Shown here: positions 18,058 to 27,040 of the stretch, piece by piece
Position numbering within the stretch: position 1 is the stretch's first letter
How the letters are laid out: each line of letters begins with the position of its first letter
Assembly: GCA_023398495.1 (NCBI GenBank)
Contig: JAEWSG010000225.1
Coordinates: 1 to 64,000, forward strand
DNA length: 64,000 bases
Direction of reading: 5' to 3'
Source of the DNA: Bacillota bacterium
GTDB lineage: Bacteria; Bacillota; Clostridia; Acetivibrionales; Acetivibrionaceae
Notes under the pieces: generated by a model
Seen by the model: the letters and a program-made list of their open reading frames with translations, nothing else
Told to the model about the DNA's origin: nothing
Database searches by the model: none
Translations under genes and position numbers: made by a program

Positions 18058-18999
18058 ATGTTTCCTGATAATGTTAAGAATAACGAACTGGCAAAAAGGA
18101 TATTTCTGGATAATTTAGATGAATGCCTGTATTTCCCCAAATATTTTGAGATAGAAACAATTAATGCCTGTAACGCAAAGTGCATTATGTGTTCAATTAA
18201 CGACTGGAAAAAGAAAAAGACAGTTATGAATGATGAGCTATTTGAGAAGTTTGTGAGAGAAGTAAGTGATTACAGCGATTGGATTGAAACCATCTGTTTA
18301 AACAGAGATGGCGAGCCTACTCTTGATAAACAGCTTGCTAAACGAGTGAAAATGTTAAAAAATGAAGGAATAAAAAAAGTTACTTTGACAACAAACGCAC
18401 AGCTTCTTTCCTCCGAACTGGCTTCTGAATTAATAGATAATGGTCTTGATGACATTATGATATCTATAGATGGGATTAAAAAAGAAACTTATGAAAAGAT
18501 TAGAGTTGGGTTAGATTATGAGACTGTCTTAAACAATACACTTCAACTGATAAAAATAAGAAATGATAAAAACTCTGATATGACCATCAGAATAAGGTTG
18601 GTTATAATTGATGAAAATAGGGATGAGGTTGATGAGTGGCTGGAATATTGGGGTGGAATTGTGGGACCAAAAGACAGAGCATACGCTATGCCTGCCCACA
18701 CGTGGGGTAGTCAAATAATGTTGAATGGGATGGAAAACCAAAAGGCCATTGACAGTAATCCATGTGTGTTTGTTTTCTCATCCGTTGCAATGCATGCTGA
18801 TGGTCAAATTGGTCTATGCAATGTTGATTATGACATCAAATACCATATGGGAGATTTTACCAAGCAGTCCATCAAGGAAATATGGAATGCAAAAGAATTC
18901 AGTAAAATAAGAGAGCTTCATGCAATGGGAAGAAAAGGAGAAATACAGTTGTGTAAAGGCTGCAATTTATGGGACAGAAAATATAAGGAGAATAAATAG
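18058..18999 (+). CDS. Radical SAM/SPASM enzyme 3 of the glycan island
   Basis: The 313-residue protein has CNAKCIMC (Cys 38, 42 and 45), LNRDGEPTLD as a variant GGEP motif, SIDGIKKETYEKIR, and a short SPASM tail with LCNVDYD and CKGCNLW. This form is frequent in radical SAM proteins of surface-glycan clusters, but no substrate can be named. A run of G residues at 18045 serves the ATG at 18058. One base separates it from the RmlD-like gene, so they are coupled. Confidence 0.8.
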   Translation: MFPDNVKNNELAKRIFLDNLDECLYFPKYFEIETINACNAKCIMCSINDWKKKKTVMNDELFEKFVREVSDYSDWIETICLNRDGEPTLDKQLAKRVKMLKNEGIKKVTLTTNAQLLSSELASELIDNGLDDIMISIDGIKKETYEKIRVGLDYETVLNNTLQLIKIRNDKNSDMTIRIRLVIIDENRDEVDEWLEYWGGIVGPKDRAYAMPAHTWGSQIMLNGMENQKAIDSNPCVFVFSSVAMHADGQIGLCNVDYDIKYHMGDFTKQSIKEIWNAKEFSKIRELHAMGRKGEIQLCKGCNLWDRKYKENK

Positions 19000-19000
19000 T

Positions 19001-19882
19001 ATGAAATTAATTGTTATAGGAGCATCTGGCTTTATTGGCAGCCATGTTTATAATCTATCAAAAAAAATGGGTTATGATGTTGTAGGAACATACACATCAA
19101 CATATAGTAACGGGTTGCTAAAATATGATCTTCTGACTGACAATATTTTTGAAAAAATACCTGAGCTTTTTATTGATAAAAGTGACAAAATAGTTGCAGT
19201 AATTTGTTCTGCTATCACTAAAATAGATTTTTGCCAACAGCAAAAAGAATTATCTTATAATATTAATGTAAAAAGTACTATTAGTTTAGTGGAAAAATTA
19301 AGCGAACAAAACATAAAAACGGTGTTTCTTTCTACGGACAATGTTTTTGATGGTGAAAGAGGATACTACGACGAATCAGATGGGGCAAATCCGATAAATG
19401 AGTATGGAAGTCAGAAATTTGAAGCTGAGCGATATATTTTATCAAATATTCCTGAAAGCTTAGTACTGAGGTTAAGTAAAATCGTTGGTGATGACCCTGC
19501 AGAAGAGCATATTTTTTCAGAGCTGTATCGGAGGGTTTCAGATAGCATTTGTCTTGATTGTATAGAGGGACAGATTTTTTCACCTACGTATGTGGATGAT
19601 GTAGCTAAAAGCATTTTGATTTCACTGGAAAAAGGCTTAACAGGACTATATCATTTGTCGAACTCGGAATATTTTTCACGTGCCGAGCTGGCAAGGCAAT
19701 TTTTAAATATTGCAAATATCCACGGCAAGGTAGTTGAAAAGTCTATAGAGTGTTTTAAGTTTTTTGATAACCGTCCAATGAAAACTTATCTTAATGGGAG
19801 TAAATTTGTAAAAAAAACTGGAATGAATTTTGTATCGATGAAAGAAGTTATTAGTTGTTTTAGTAATCGCATTAAAAGTTAA
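19001..19882 (+). CDS. RmlD-like SDR sugar reductase
   Basis: The 293-residue protein is an extended SDR with VIGASGFIGSHVY (nucleotide loop), STDNVFDGERG and a YGSQK catalytic Tyr-Lys pair, close to dTDP-4-dehydrorhamnose reductase RmlD. It probably reduces a keto group of an activated sugar. No rmlA, rmlB or rmlC is present in the window, so a rhamnose product is not supported and the substrate may be a modified heptose. The ATG at 19001 has AAGGAG upstream; earlier in-frame codons lie inside the previous gene. Confidence 0.72.
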   Translation: MKLIVIGASGFIGSHVYNLSKKMGYDVVGTYTSTYSNGLLKYDLLTDNIFEKIPELFIDKSDKIVAVICSAITKIDFCQQQKELSYNINVKSTISLVEKLSEQNIKTVFLSTDNVFDGERGYYDESDGANPINEYGSQKFEAERYILSNIPESLVLRLSKIVGDDPAEEHIFSELYRRVSDSICLDCIEGQIFSPTYVDDVAKSILISLEKGLTGLYHLSNSEYFSRAELARQFLNIANIHGKVVEKSIECFKFFDNRPMKTYLNGSKFVKKTGMNFVSMKEVISCFSNRIKS

Positions 19883-19903
19883 GGGTTACACAAGGGGGAT
19901 AGT

Positions 19904-21169
19904 ATGCTGAAAATATTGGAAACGCCTAAAAAAATATTATTAATTGAGCCGCCATTCTATATATTATTTGGATATGAGAGATTTCACTATCCTATTACAT
20001 TAACGCTGTTAGGAACCTATTATGAAGAACTAGGACATGAGGTGAAGATTCTTGATGCCGATAAGCCGATTGAGAATTGTAGACCTTATAATAGAAGTGA
20101 GGCTGGGGATAACTACCATCATTATAAAAAAGAGTTAAGAGAGCGGGAACACTATATTTGGAAAGAAATAAGAAAAACAATCGCAGAATATTCTCCGGAT
20201 GTAATCGGCATAACATCAATAACTGCCAAGATAGATTCGGCAAATATTGTAGCAAGCTTAGCCAAAGAAATTCTTGGAGATAAAGTAAAAATAATACTAG
20301 GAGGTCCTCATGTTGACGGTATGTTAAGTATGTATGGGGAATATGATTTTGGTTCCCAGTACGATTATATTGGTGAAAAGACTCCTGATTTAGTTGACCG
20401 TAAACCTAATAAAAAGTTGATTATAAACTATAAGGATTATTCACCAAAGAATCTGTCTTCTATAATGACTTCAACAGGTTGCCCAAACAGGTGTACATTT
20501 TGCTGCCACTCGTTTGAAAAAAGCATGACTTATAGAAATTTAGATAGTATCAGAAATGAAGTAGAAGAAATAAAAGAAGTTTATGGTAATGAGGGTTCGA
20601 TTTACGTGGTTGATGATTGTTTTTTTTCAAATAATAAACATTTTAATAATGTTGGAAATATATTCAGGGAAGCTAAAATGAAATTTACTGCTGGAGCACG
20701 GGTTATGGCATTATCCCAGGAGAAGCTGGAGAGCTTTATAAATAATGGAGGTCAACGTGCTTTTATTGGAATTGAAAGCGGTTCACAAAGAATACTTGAC
20801 AAGGTTAAGAAAAATCTAAAAATAGATGAAGTAGTTAAGAGAACCAGGTGGCTAAATGAAGGACATATTCCATGGTCTGCATTTTTTATAGTTGGATTCC
20901 CCTTTGAAACGCTCGAAGATTTAAGAATGACGAAGGAACTGATAGAGGAAATAGAGCCTACTTTTATTTCTATAAACAGGTTTACTCCATATCCTGGAAC
21001 AGAGATATATAAAGAGTACTATTTAAACAAAAGTTTTGAGTACAAGGAGCTTTTTCAGCTTAATCAAAACAGTATTATAGAACTTGATGAAAAAACTGAA
21101 CAGTATATAAAAGAAATGTTTGAATTTGCCGACGAGTATAATTCAAAAAAAACTAGAGGGAGTGAATAA
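19904..21169 (+). CDS. B12-binding-like radical SAM protein (enzyme 4)
   Basis: The 421-residue protein opens with a cobalamin-binding-type Rossmann half (ILLIEPPF, then DVIGITSITAKIDSA and KIILGGPHVDG, about residues 10-140), but I do not see the DxHxxG cobalamin His motif. The radical SAM half follows with CPNRCTFC near residue 193, an IGIESGSQRILD segment and an FIVGFPFET segment. Relatives include C-methyltransferases and MiaB-like or BchE-like enzymes. It may methylate an unreactive carbon or rearrange a sugar. GGGGGA upstream supports the ATG. Confidence 0.75.
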   Translation: MLKILETPKKILLIEPPFYILFGYERFHYPITLTLLGTYYEELGHEVKILDADKPIENCRPYNRSEAGDNYHHYKKELREREHYIWKEIRKTIAEYSPDVIGITSITAKIDSANIVASLAKEILGDKVKIILGGPHVDGMLSMYGEYDFGSQYDYIGEKTPDLVDRKPNKKLIINYKDYSPKNLSSIMTSTGCPNRCTFCCHSFEKSMTYRNLDSIRNEVEEIKEVYGNEGSIYVVDDCFFSNNKHFNNVGNIFREAKMKFTAGARVMALSQEKLESFINNGGQRAFIGIESGSQRILDKVKKNLKIDEVVKRTRWLNEGHIPWSAFFIVGFPFETLEDLRMTKELIEEIEPTFISINRFTPYPGTEIYKEYYLNKSFEYKELFQLNQNSIIELDEKTEQYIKEMFEFADEYNSKKTRGSE

Positions 21170-21173
21170 AAGC

Positions 21174-22160
21174 ATGAATACAATAGTTACAGGGGGATGT
21201 GGATTTATTGGTTCTCACCTTGTAGATAAACTTCTTTCAAAAGGTCATAATGTAACTGTTTTAGATAACTTTAGTACAGGAGGAAGAGAAAATCTATTAC
21301 ATCATAAGGGTGTTGGAAGTTTACAAATAATTGAAGCAGACATATCCCGTAAAGATGACATTCAACCATATTTTAAAGGTGTTGACTGGGTATTTCATCT
21401 AGCTGCTCTGGCAGATATTGTTCCTTCAATAGAGATGCCGGACAAATATTTTAGCTCAAATGTAAACGGAACTTTTGCTGTGTTGGAAGCAGCAAGGGAA
21501 AATAACATAGGACGGTTTATTTATAGTGCTTCATGCTCATGTTATGGAATACCGGACGTATATCCTACACCTGAAACAGCAAAGATACAACCCAAATACC
21601 CATATGCCTTAACAAAATATATGGGAGAAGAGTTAGTTATGCATTGGGGGCAGTTGTATAAACTTCCGGTAGTTTCATTAAGACTATTTAATGTCTATGG
21701 TCCTCGTTCGCGTACTTCAGGAACATATGGTGCTGTATTTGGAGTTTTTTTAGCACAAAAATTAGCTGGACTACCTTATACTGTGGTAGGTGATGGAAAT
21801 CAAACTCGAGATTTCACTTATGTGTCGGATGTAGCTACTGCATTTTTAAAGGCTGCTGAATCAAATATCAGCAATGAGATTTTTAACGTGGGAAGTGGAG
21901 GCACGTATTCCGTGAACCAATTAGTTGAGCTTTTAGGTGGAAAGATTACGTATATTCCAAAGCGTCCTGGTGAGCCGGATTGTACTTTTGCAGATATAAG
22001 CAAAATAAAAAAAGTCATGGGATGGCAACCAGAAGTTTCTTTTGAAAATGGGGTAAAGAAAGTTCTTGAGAGTATAGAATATTGGAAAGAGGCACCTGTC
22101 TGGACTTCAGATAAAATTGAATGTGCAACAAAGGACTGGTTTAAATACCTGAAGGATTAG
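21174..22160 (+). CDS. NAD-dependent epimerase/dehydratase (GalE/WbpP-like)
   Basis: The 328-residue extended SDR has VTGGCGFIGSHLVDKL, HLAALADI, an active-site segment with SCSCYG and YALTK (Ser-Tyr-Lys), and GDGNQTRDFTYVSDV, typical of UDP-sugar 4-epimerases and relatives. The substrate is unknown; within the island it might be the heptose epimerase (HldD role) or a 4-epimerase. It does not show the HldD signature well. The start overlaps the A-rich end of the radical SAM gene and AGGGAGTG precedes it. Confidence 0.78.
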   Translation: MNTIVTGGCGFIGSHLVDKLLSKGHNVTVLDNFSTGGRENLLHHKGVGSLQIIEADISRKDDIQPYFKGVDWVFHLAALADIVPSIEMPDKYFSSNVNGTFAVLEAARENNIGRFIYSASCSCYGIPDVYPTPETAKIQPKYPYALTKYMGEELVMHWGQLYKLPVVSLRLFNVYGPRSRTSGTYGAVFGVFLAQKLAGLPYTVVGDGNQTRDFTYVSDVATAFLKAAESNISNEIFNVGSGGTYSVNQLVELLGGKITYIPKRPGEPDCTFADISKIKKVMGWQPEVSFENGVKKVLESIEYWKEAPVWTSDKIECATKDWFKYLKD

Positions 22161-22203
22161 CTATAATTTAGACTGTTAACTAAAATTATTGGAGAATAAA
22201 AAT

Positions 22204-24339
22204 ATGGATAAAGAGTATGAATTGACGTTGAAACATGCAATAGATGAAGAGACAAAAGGAAATATTGACAGTGCAATTTTACTGTATAATCAGGCACTGA
22301 AAGAAAGTGGCGAAGATGCGGGTGTTGTTTTGTTTGAGGTAGGAGACTTTATGTTTTCGCAAGGTAGATATGCAGAGGCTTTGGAAGCATTTGTTAAATG
22401 CCATCAATTAGGGTTTAAGACACATGAGATTGAGCAGTTTATAATGAGTTCATATTACGAACCTAATATTGATGAATTTAGAAGCAAATATGAAAAAAAT
22501 ACTGAAGCATTGTCAAAATACGAACATATATATTCTAGAGAATTTTCGCAATTTAGTCAGTTGGATTACCGATTTTTACCATATTCAGAAACCAAATTTG
22601 AGGTTTTTGATATGAAAGAGAGTAAATTCATTGGCAATTTTGACATGGAAGTTATAGGCTATAATGTTGAGAGATATAAGTCCAGAGAAATTTTAATGAT
22701 TAAAAATGAAGTCAATAGCTTTTCAATTATGGAGTGCGTGAAAGCGACAGAAGATATGAGCCCATATCTTTGGGAAAAAGTACCGCTTTATTTGTTTTTT
22801 GACGATTTTAATTATTTTATTGAATTTTTGCAGATTAGTGATTTTACAAAAATAATAGATACCAAAAGATTGATCTTTTTATTCGGGCTTAGTCAGCTTG
22901 AAACATGGTTTGATAGTATGCAGTCCATATTGCCCAATTATGTGCTTAACATTCAAGACGAAAATGACTATTTGTATCAGAAGGTTAATAAAATTTCATC
23001 CGATAGGGAAATTTTAAACCAAACTTTAAAAGAAGAAGTTGATAGTTATTACAGTGAATGCAATTTTAATGAAATCATTAATGCATTTATTCAAGGTAGA
23101 CCAAGAATAATGTTCATAACTACCAAATTTTCTACAGCTATACAATACTTTACCAGAGATTGCGTTGAAGCTTGTAATAAACTTGGGATACCAAATAAAT
23201 TATGTATAGAAATTTCGGATGTACATCGCAGTGCACAAAACGACTGGATTAAGACGATTGCAGAGTTTAAGCCACATGCAATTTTCATTATTGACCACTT
23301 CAGATGGGAGTATTCACTTTTACCTCATAATATTGTATTTATTTCTTGGATACATGATTTACTGCCTCACATTTTATCAAATGATTCTGCTCGAAAAATT
23401 AAAGATAAGGACTTTATTTTAAATCTGATTCCCAATTATAAGGGGTTTAAAGAGGCTCGATATCCCAAAGAACAGATAATTGACACGCCAATCCCAGTGA
23501 ACCCTGATATTTATAAATCATACAAGCTTACAAGAGAAGAAATCGATAGATTTGAGACTGAAATTTGTGTTATATCCAACCCTGGGAATCCCTTAGAAGG
23601 GTTAAAGCAAATGTTACATCAATTTAAAGAGCAGGATTACTATGAAAATCTGGAAACTGCATTAAAATGTGCATATGATGAATGTTACAAATTGATATAT
23701 AGTGGACATCCAATTTTTGATAGCGAGCAGATAGATGAGATGATTTCCAGATGGTTAGATGAATGTGGCATGACTTATAGTAACGGTTTTATTACAGCTA
23801 TTTCTGATATGTTTAAAACAAAGGTGGTATGGATTATATATCGCTCGGTTCCCATAGAATGGCTAAAAGAAAAGGGATATAGGATAAAACTCTGGGGTAA
23901 GGAGTGGATGGGGCATAAAAACCTGAAGGAATACGCTATGGGAGTTGCTGAGAATGGAGAACAATTATCAAAAATACTTAATTCATCCAAAATTCTAATT
24001 GGAACAAATCCTGCAATAAGTGCACACCCAAGAGTTTTTGAAGCAATAATGAGTAATTGTTTATATATTGGGATAAATATACCAACTGAATATGATAGTT
24101 TTAATATAAGAGGATTAATGGATGAAGACCAAGAAATTGTCCTATTTTATAGCAAAGACGATTTATATAAAAAGGTTGACTACTATTTGAAAAATGAAGA
24201 GGAAAGACTTCGCGTCATCGCCAATGGAAAAAACAAAATACTGTCTAAAATAACTTATGAGAAAATGATGACAAATAGTATAGAAATAATAGGAAATAAG
24301 CTCAGAAAAGGTAATTTAAAAAAAGTCATATTTGATTAA
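22204..24339 (+). CDS. TPR-containing CgeB-like glycosyltransferase
   Basis: The 711-residue protein starts with TPR-like helices (about residues 1-90, LYNQALKESG, ALEAFVKCHQLG), has a middle region without clear motif, and ends with a GT-B glycosyltransferase resembling the CgeB/glycos_transf_1_2 type (AHPRVFEAIMSN near residue 620, then a C-terminal helix). A TPR segment fits binding of a flagellin or export partner, so it may place the island's sugar on flagellin. That is inference. It is the last gene of the island and is followed directly by the flagellin promoter. Confidence 0.72.
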   Translation: MDKEYELTLKHAIDEETKGNIDSAILLYNQALKESGEDAGVVLFEVGDFMFSQGRYAEALEAFVKCHQLGFKTHEIEQFIMSSYYEPNIDEFRSKYEKNTEALSKYEHIYSREFSQFSQLDYRFLPYSETKFEVFDMKESKFIGNFDMEVIGYNVERYKSREILMIKNEVNSFSIMECVKATEDMSPYLWEKVPLYLFFDDFNYFIEFLQISDFTKIIDTKRLIFLFGLSQLETWFDSMQSILPNYVLNIQDENDYLYQKVNKISSDREILNQTLKEEVDSYYSECNFNEIINAFIQGRPRIMFITTKFSTAIQYFTRDCVEACNKLGIPNKLCIEISDVHRSAQNDWIKTIAEFKPHAIFIIDHFRWEYSLLPHNIVFISWIHDLLPHILSNDSARKIKDKDFILNLIPNYKGFKEARYPKEQIIDTPIPVNPDIYKSYKLTREEIDRFETEICVISNPGNPLEGLKQMLHQFKEQDYYENLETALKCAYDECYKLIYSGHPIFDSEQIDEMISRWLDECGMTYSNGFITAISDMFKTKVVWIIYRSVPIEWLKEKGYRIKLWGKEWMGHKNLKEYAMGVAENGEQLSKILNSSKILIGTNPAISAHPRVFEAIMSNCLYIGINIPTEYDSFNIRGLMDEDQEIVLFYSKDDLYKKVDYYLKNEEERLRVIANGKNKILSKITYEKMMTNSIEIIGNKLRKGNLKKVIFD

Positions 24340-24348
24340 AATTTTTAT

Positions 24349-24375
24349 TAATTCTTTTTGATATTTAAACGATAT
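24349..24375 (+). promoter_or_regulatory. Sigma-D promoter for the flagellin genes
   Basis: TAAT (24349-24352) and AACGATAT (24368-24375) are 15 bases apart, matching the sigma-D layout TAAA-N15-GCCGATAT with the core CGATAT intact. Transcription would begin a few bases later and give a leader of about 105 nt containing the CsrA hairpin at 24442. Confidence 0.55.
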
Positions 24376-24441
24376 ATATATTGAGACACTTAAAATATAT
24401 TTTTTCAAGCAGGCCTGTTGTCAAAGTATATTTCAGGTGAA

Positions 24442-24457
24442 ATGGCATGGACGCCAT
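24442..24457 (+). promoter_or_regulatory. CsrA-binding hairpin in the flagellin 1 leader
   Basis: ATGGC (24442-24446) pairs with GCCAT (24453-24457) around the loop ATGGAC, which shows GGA. The ribosome site AAGGAGGA lies about 25 bases downstream with more GGA. This is the two-site layout known for CsrA control of Bacillus subtilis hag. Confidence 0.65.
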
Positions 24458-24487
24458 ATTCAAAAAAGTATCAAGGAGGAGTCTTTT

Positions 24488-25306
24488 ATGAGAATTAACA
24501 ACAATCTTATGGCAATGAATGCACACCGGCAGCTAAAGGTCAATTCATCAAACCAGGAAAAGTCACTTGAAAAATTATCATCCGGTTACAGAATTAATAG
24601 AGCTGGAGACGATGCAGCTGGGCTGTCGATATCTGAGAAGATGAGAGCTCAGATAAGAGGACTTCAGAAGGGATCAAGTAATGCACAGGACGGTATTTCA
24701 CTTATTCAGACAGCAGAAGGAGCACTTAATGAAACTCACGAAATTCTTCAGAGAATGAGAGAGTTGTCAGTTCAAGCTGCAAACGATACAAATGTGGCAA
24801 AAGACAGAAGTGCCATTAAATTGGAGCTTAATGAACTGTCAGCAGAAATTACAAGAATTGGAGAGAAGACACAGTTCAACACCCAAACGTTATTATCCGG
24901 CAGCTTGTCAGGAGCAGTAATACAGATTGGTGCAAATAAGGGAGAGACTTTAACACTAAGTATTGCAAACATGAGAGCGGGTGCTCTATCTGTAGCAACA
25001 GGAAATATGAATGTAGGAACATCTGCCAGTGCGCAAAATACAGTTTCACTTATAAATGCCGCAATAAATACTGTATCGGCAGAGAGAGCAAAACTTGGAG
25101 CTAAACAGAACAGATTGGAGCACACAATTAAGAATCTCGATACCGCATCTGAAAACTTACAGGCATCAGAATCAAGAATAAGAGACGTAGATATGGCAAA
25201 AGAAATGATGACTTATACTAAGAACAATATATTGAACCAAGCTGCTACAGCTATGTTAGCACAGGCTAATCAGGCACCTCAGGGTGTACTGCAATTATTA
25301 CAGTAA
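24488..25306 (+). CDS. Flagellin 1
   Basis: This 272-residue flagellin has intact N-terminal (MRINNNLMAMNAHRQL, then ISEKMRAQIRGLQK) and C-terminal (SESRIRDVDMAKEMMTYTK, then MLAQANQAPQGVLQLLQ) D0/D1 domains. A very short central part has no large D2/D3. It is the filament subunit, exported by the flagellar type III system. The Ser/Thr-rich centre would be the place for O-linked Maf sugars. Its ends are almost identical in DNA to flagellins 2 and 3. Confidence 0.97.
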   Translation: MRINNNLMAMNAHRQLKVNSSNQEKSLEKLSSGYRINRAGDDAAGLSISEKMRAQIRGLQKGSSNAQDGISLIQTAEGALNETHEILQRMRELSVQAANDTNVAKDRSAIKLELNELSAEITRIGEKTQFNTQTLLSGSLSGAVIQIGANKGETLTLSIANMRAGALSVATGNMNVGTSASAQNTVSLINAAINTVSAERAKLGAKQNRLEHTIKNLDTASENLQASESRIRDVDMAKEMMTYTKNNILNQAATAMLAQANQAPQGVLQLLQ

Positions 25307-25307
25307 T

Positions 25308-25321
25308 GAGCATGGAAGCTT
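25308..25321 (+). promoter_or_regulatory. CsrA-binding hairpin before flagellin 2
   Basis: GAGC (25308-25311) pairs with GCTT (25318-25321) around ATGGAA, again with GGA in a six-base loop, about 24 bases before the GGA of the ribosome site. The stem is shorter (one G-U pair) than at the other two genes. Confidence 0.5.
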
Positions 25322-25350
25322 TGTAAAAAAAGATCAAGGAGGAGTCGTTT

Positions 25351-26163
25351 ATGAGAATTAATAACAATCTTATGGCAATGAATGCCCACAGGCAGTTAAA
25401 GGTTAACTCGTCAAATCAGGAAAAGTCACTTGAAAAATTATCATCCGGTTACAGAATCAATAGAGCTGGAGACGATGCAGCAGGGTTGTCAATATCTGAG
25501 AAGATGAGAGCACAGATAAGGGGACTTCAAAAAGGTTCGAGTAATGCACAGGATGGTATTTCACTTATTCAGACAGCAGAGGGAGCACTTAATGAAACTC
25601 ATGAAATACTGCAGAGAATGAGAGAATTATCAGTTCAGGCAGCAAATGATACAAATGTAGGTAAAGATAGAAGTGCTATAGCATTGGAAATGAATGAATT
25701 ACAACAGGAAGTAACCAGGATTGCACAAAAAACCCAGTTTAACACTCAGACACTGCTAAGTGGTGGAATTAGTAACAAGATAATTCAAATTGGTGCAAAC
25801 AAGGGCGAAACACTTTCAATTACAATAGCTACTATGACAGCTGCAAAACTATCTGTAGGTGCATTGAGCGTTGCTGATAGTGCAAATGCACAATCAGCAG
25901 TCGAAAAGATTAATGCTGCAATAAATACTGTATCAGCTGAAAGAGCAAGAATGGGATCAAAACAAAACAGACTGGAACACACAATAAAGAATTTGGATAC
26001 TGCTGCTGAAAACTTACAGGCTTCTGAATCAAGAATAAGAGATGTAGATATGGCAAAAGAAATGATGACTTATACAAAGAACAATATATTGAACCAAGCT
26101 GCAACAGCTATGTTGGCACAGGCTAATCAGGCACCTCAGGGTGTACTGCAGTTATTACAATAA
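25351..26163 (+). CDS. Flagellin 2
   Basis: A 270-residue flagellin, 44 bases after flagellin 1, with the same ends as its neighbours. Differences lie mainly in the middle (SGGISNKIIQ, then MTAAKLSVGALSV) where the exposed surface would be. AAGGAGGAG precedes the ATG. There is no separate promoter visible, so it is read from the flagellin 1 promoter. Confidence 0.97.
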   Translation: MRINNNLMAMNAHRQLKVNSSNQEKSLEKLSSGYRINRAGDDAAGLSISEKMRAQIRGLQKGSSNAQDGISLIQTAEGALNETHEILQRMRELSVQAANDTNVGKDRSAIALEMNELQQEVTRIAQKTQFNTQTLLSGGISNKIIQIGANKGETLSITIATMTAAKLSVGALSVADSANAQSAVEKINAAINTVSAERARMGSKQNRLEHTIKNLDTAAENLQASESRIRDVDMAKEMMTYTKNNILNQAATAMLAQANQAPQGVLQLLQ

Positions 26164-26180
26164 TAAGCATGGAAGCTTAT
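26163..26180 (+). promoter_or_regulatory. CsrA-binding hairpin before flagellin 3
   Basis: A perfect 6-bp stem (ATAAGC with GCTTAT) encloses ATGGAA. The loop keeps GGA while the stem differs from the two upstream leaders by paired changes. The first stem base is also the last base of the flagellin 2 stop codon. Confidence 0.65.
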
Positions 26181-26203
26181 AATAGAACTCAAGGAGGATT
26201 TTT

Positions 26204-27022
26204 ATGAGAATTAATAATAATCTTATGGCAATGAATGCCCACAGACAGTTAAAGGTTAACTCATCAAACCAGGAAAAGTCACTTGAAAAGTTATCGTCCG
26301 GGTACAGAATCAATAGAGCTGGAGACGATGCAGCAGGGTTGTCAATATCTGAAAAGATGAGGGCACAAATAAGAGGGCTTCAAAAAGGATCAAGTAATGC
26401 GCAGGATGGTATTTCCCTTATTCAGACAGCAGAAGGAGCTCTAAATGAAACTCACGAAATTCTTCAGAGAATGAGAGAATTGTCAGTCCAGGCAGCAAAT
26501 GATACAAATGTGGCAAAAGACAGAAGTGCTATTAAGCTAGAATTGAATGAGCTTTCTGCCGAAATTACTAGAATAGGTAATAAGACACAGTTTAATACCC
26601 AGAATCTTCTTACAGGAAGTTTAAGTGGAGCAACAATACAGATAGGTGCAAACAAGGGAGAGACATTAACCGTTGCAATTGGCAACATGAGAGCTACGCA
26701 ACTTGGTGTACAAGCAAGTGCTTTGCTTGTTACTACCGCAACCCAAATGGGTGCGAATATTGATAGGATAAACTCTGCAATAAACACCGTTTCAGCTGAA
26801 AGAGCCAAGCTGGGTTCCAAACAGAACAGGCTTGAGCATACTATCAAAAATCTGGATACTGCGGCTGAAAACTTGCAAGCTTCAGAATCAAGAATAAGAG
26901 ACGTAGATATGGCGAAAGAAATGATGACTTATACAAAGAATAACATATTGAACCAAGCTGCTACAGCTATGTTGGCACAGGCTAATCAGGCACCTCAGGG
27001 TGTACTGCAGTTATTACAGTAG
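26204..27022 (+). CDS. Flagellin 3
   Basis: A 272-residue flagellin with the same D0/D1 ends and another short, Ala/Thr-rich centre (TQLGVQASALLVTTATQM). It resembles flagellin 1 more than flagellin 2 over residues 115-150 (KLELNELSAEITRIG). A strong terminator follows, so the three genes form one transcription unit. Confidence 0.97.
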   Translation: MRINNNLMAMNAHRQLKVNSSNQEKSLEKLSSGYRINRAGDDAAGLSISEKMRAQIRGLQKGSSNAQDGISLIQTAEGALNETHEILQRMRELSVQAANDTNVAKDRSAIKLELNELSAEITRIGNKTQFNTQNLLTGSLSGATIQIGANKGETLTVAIGNMRATQLGVQASALLVTTATQMGANIDRINSAINTVSAERAKLGSKQNRLEHTIKNLDTAAENLQASESRIRDVDMAKEMMTYTKNNILNQAATAMLAQANQAPQGVLQLLQ

Positions 27023-27040
27023 CTAGTGTCTAAATATTAA

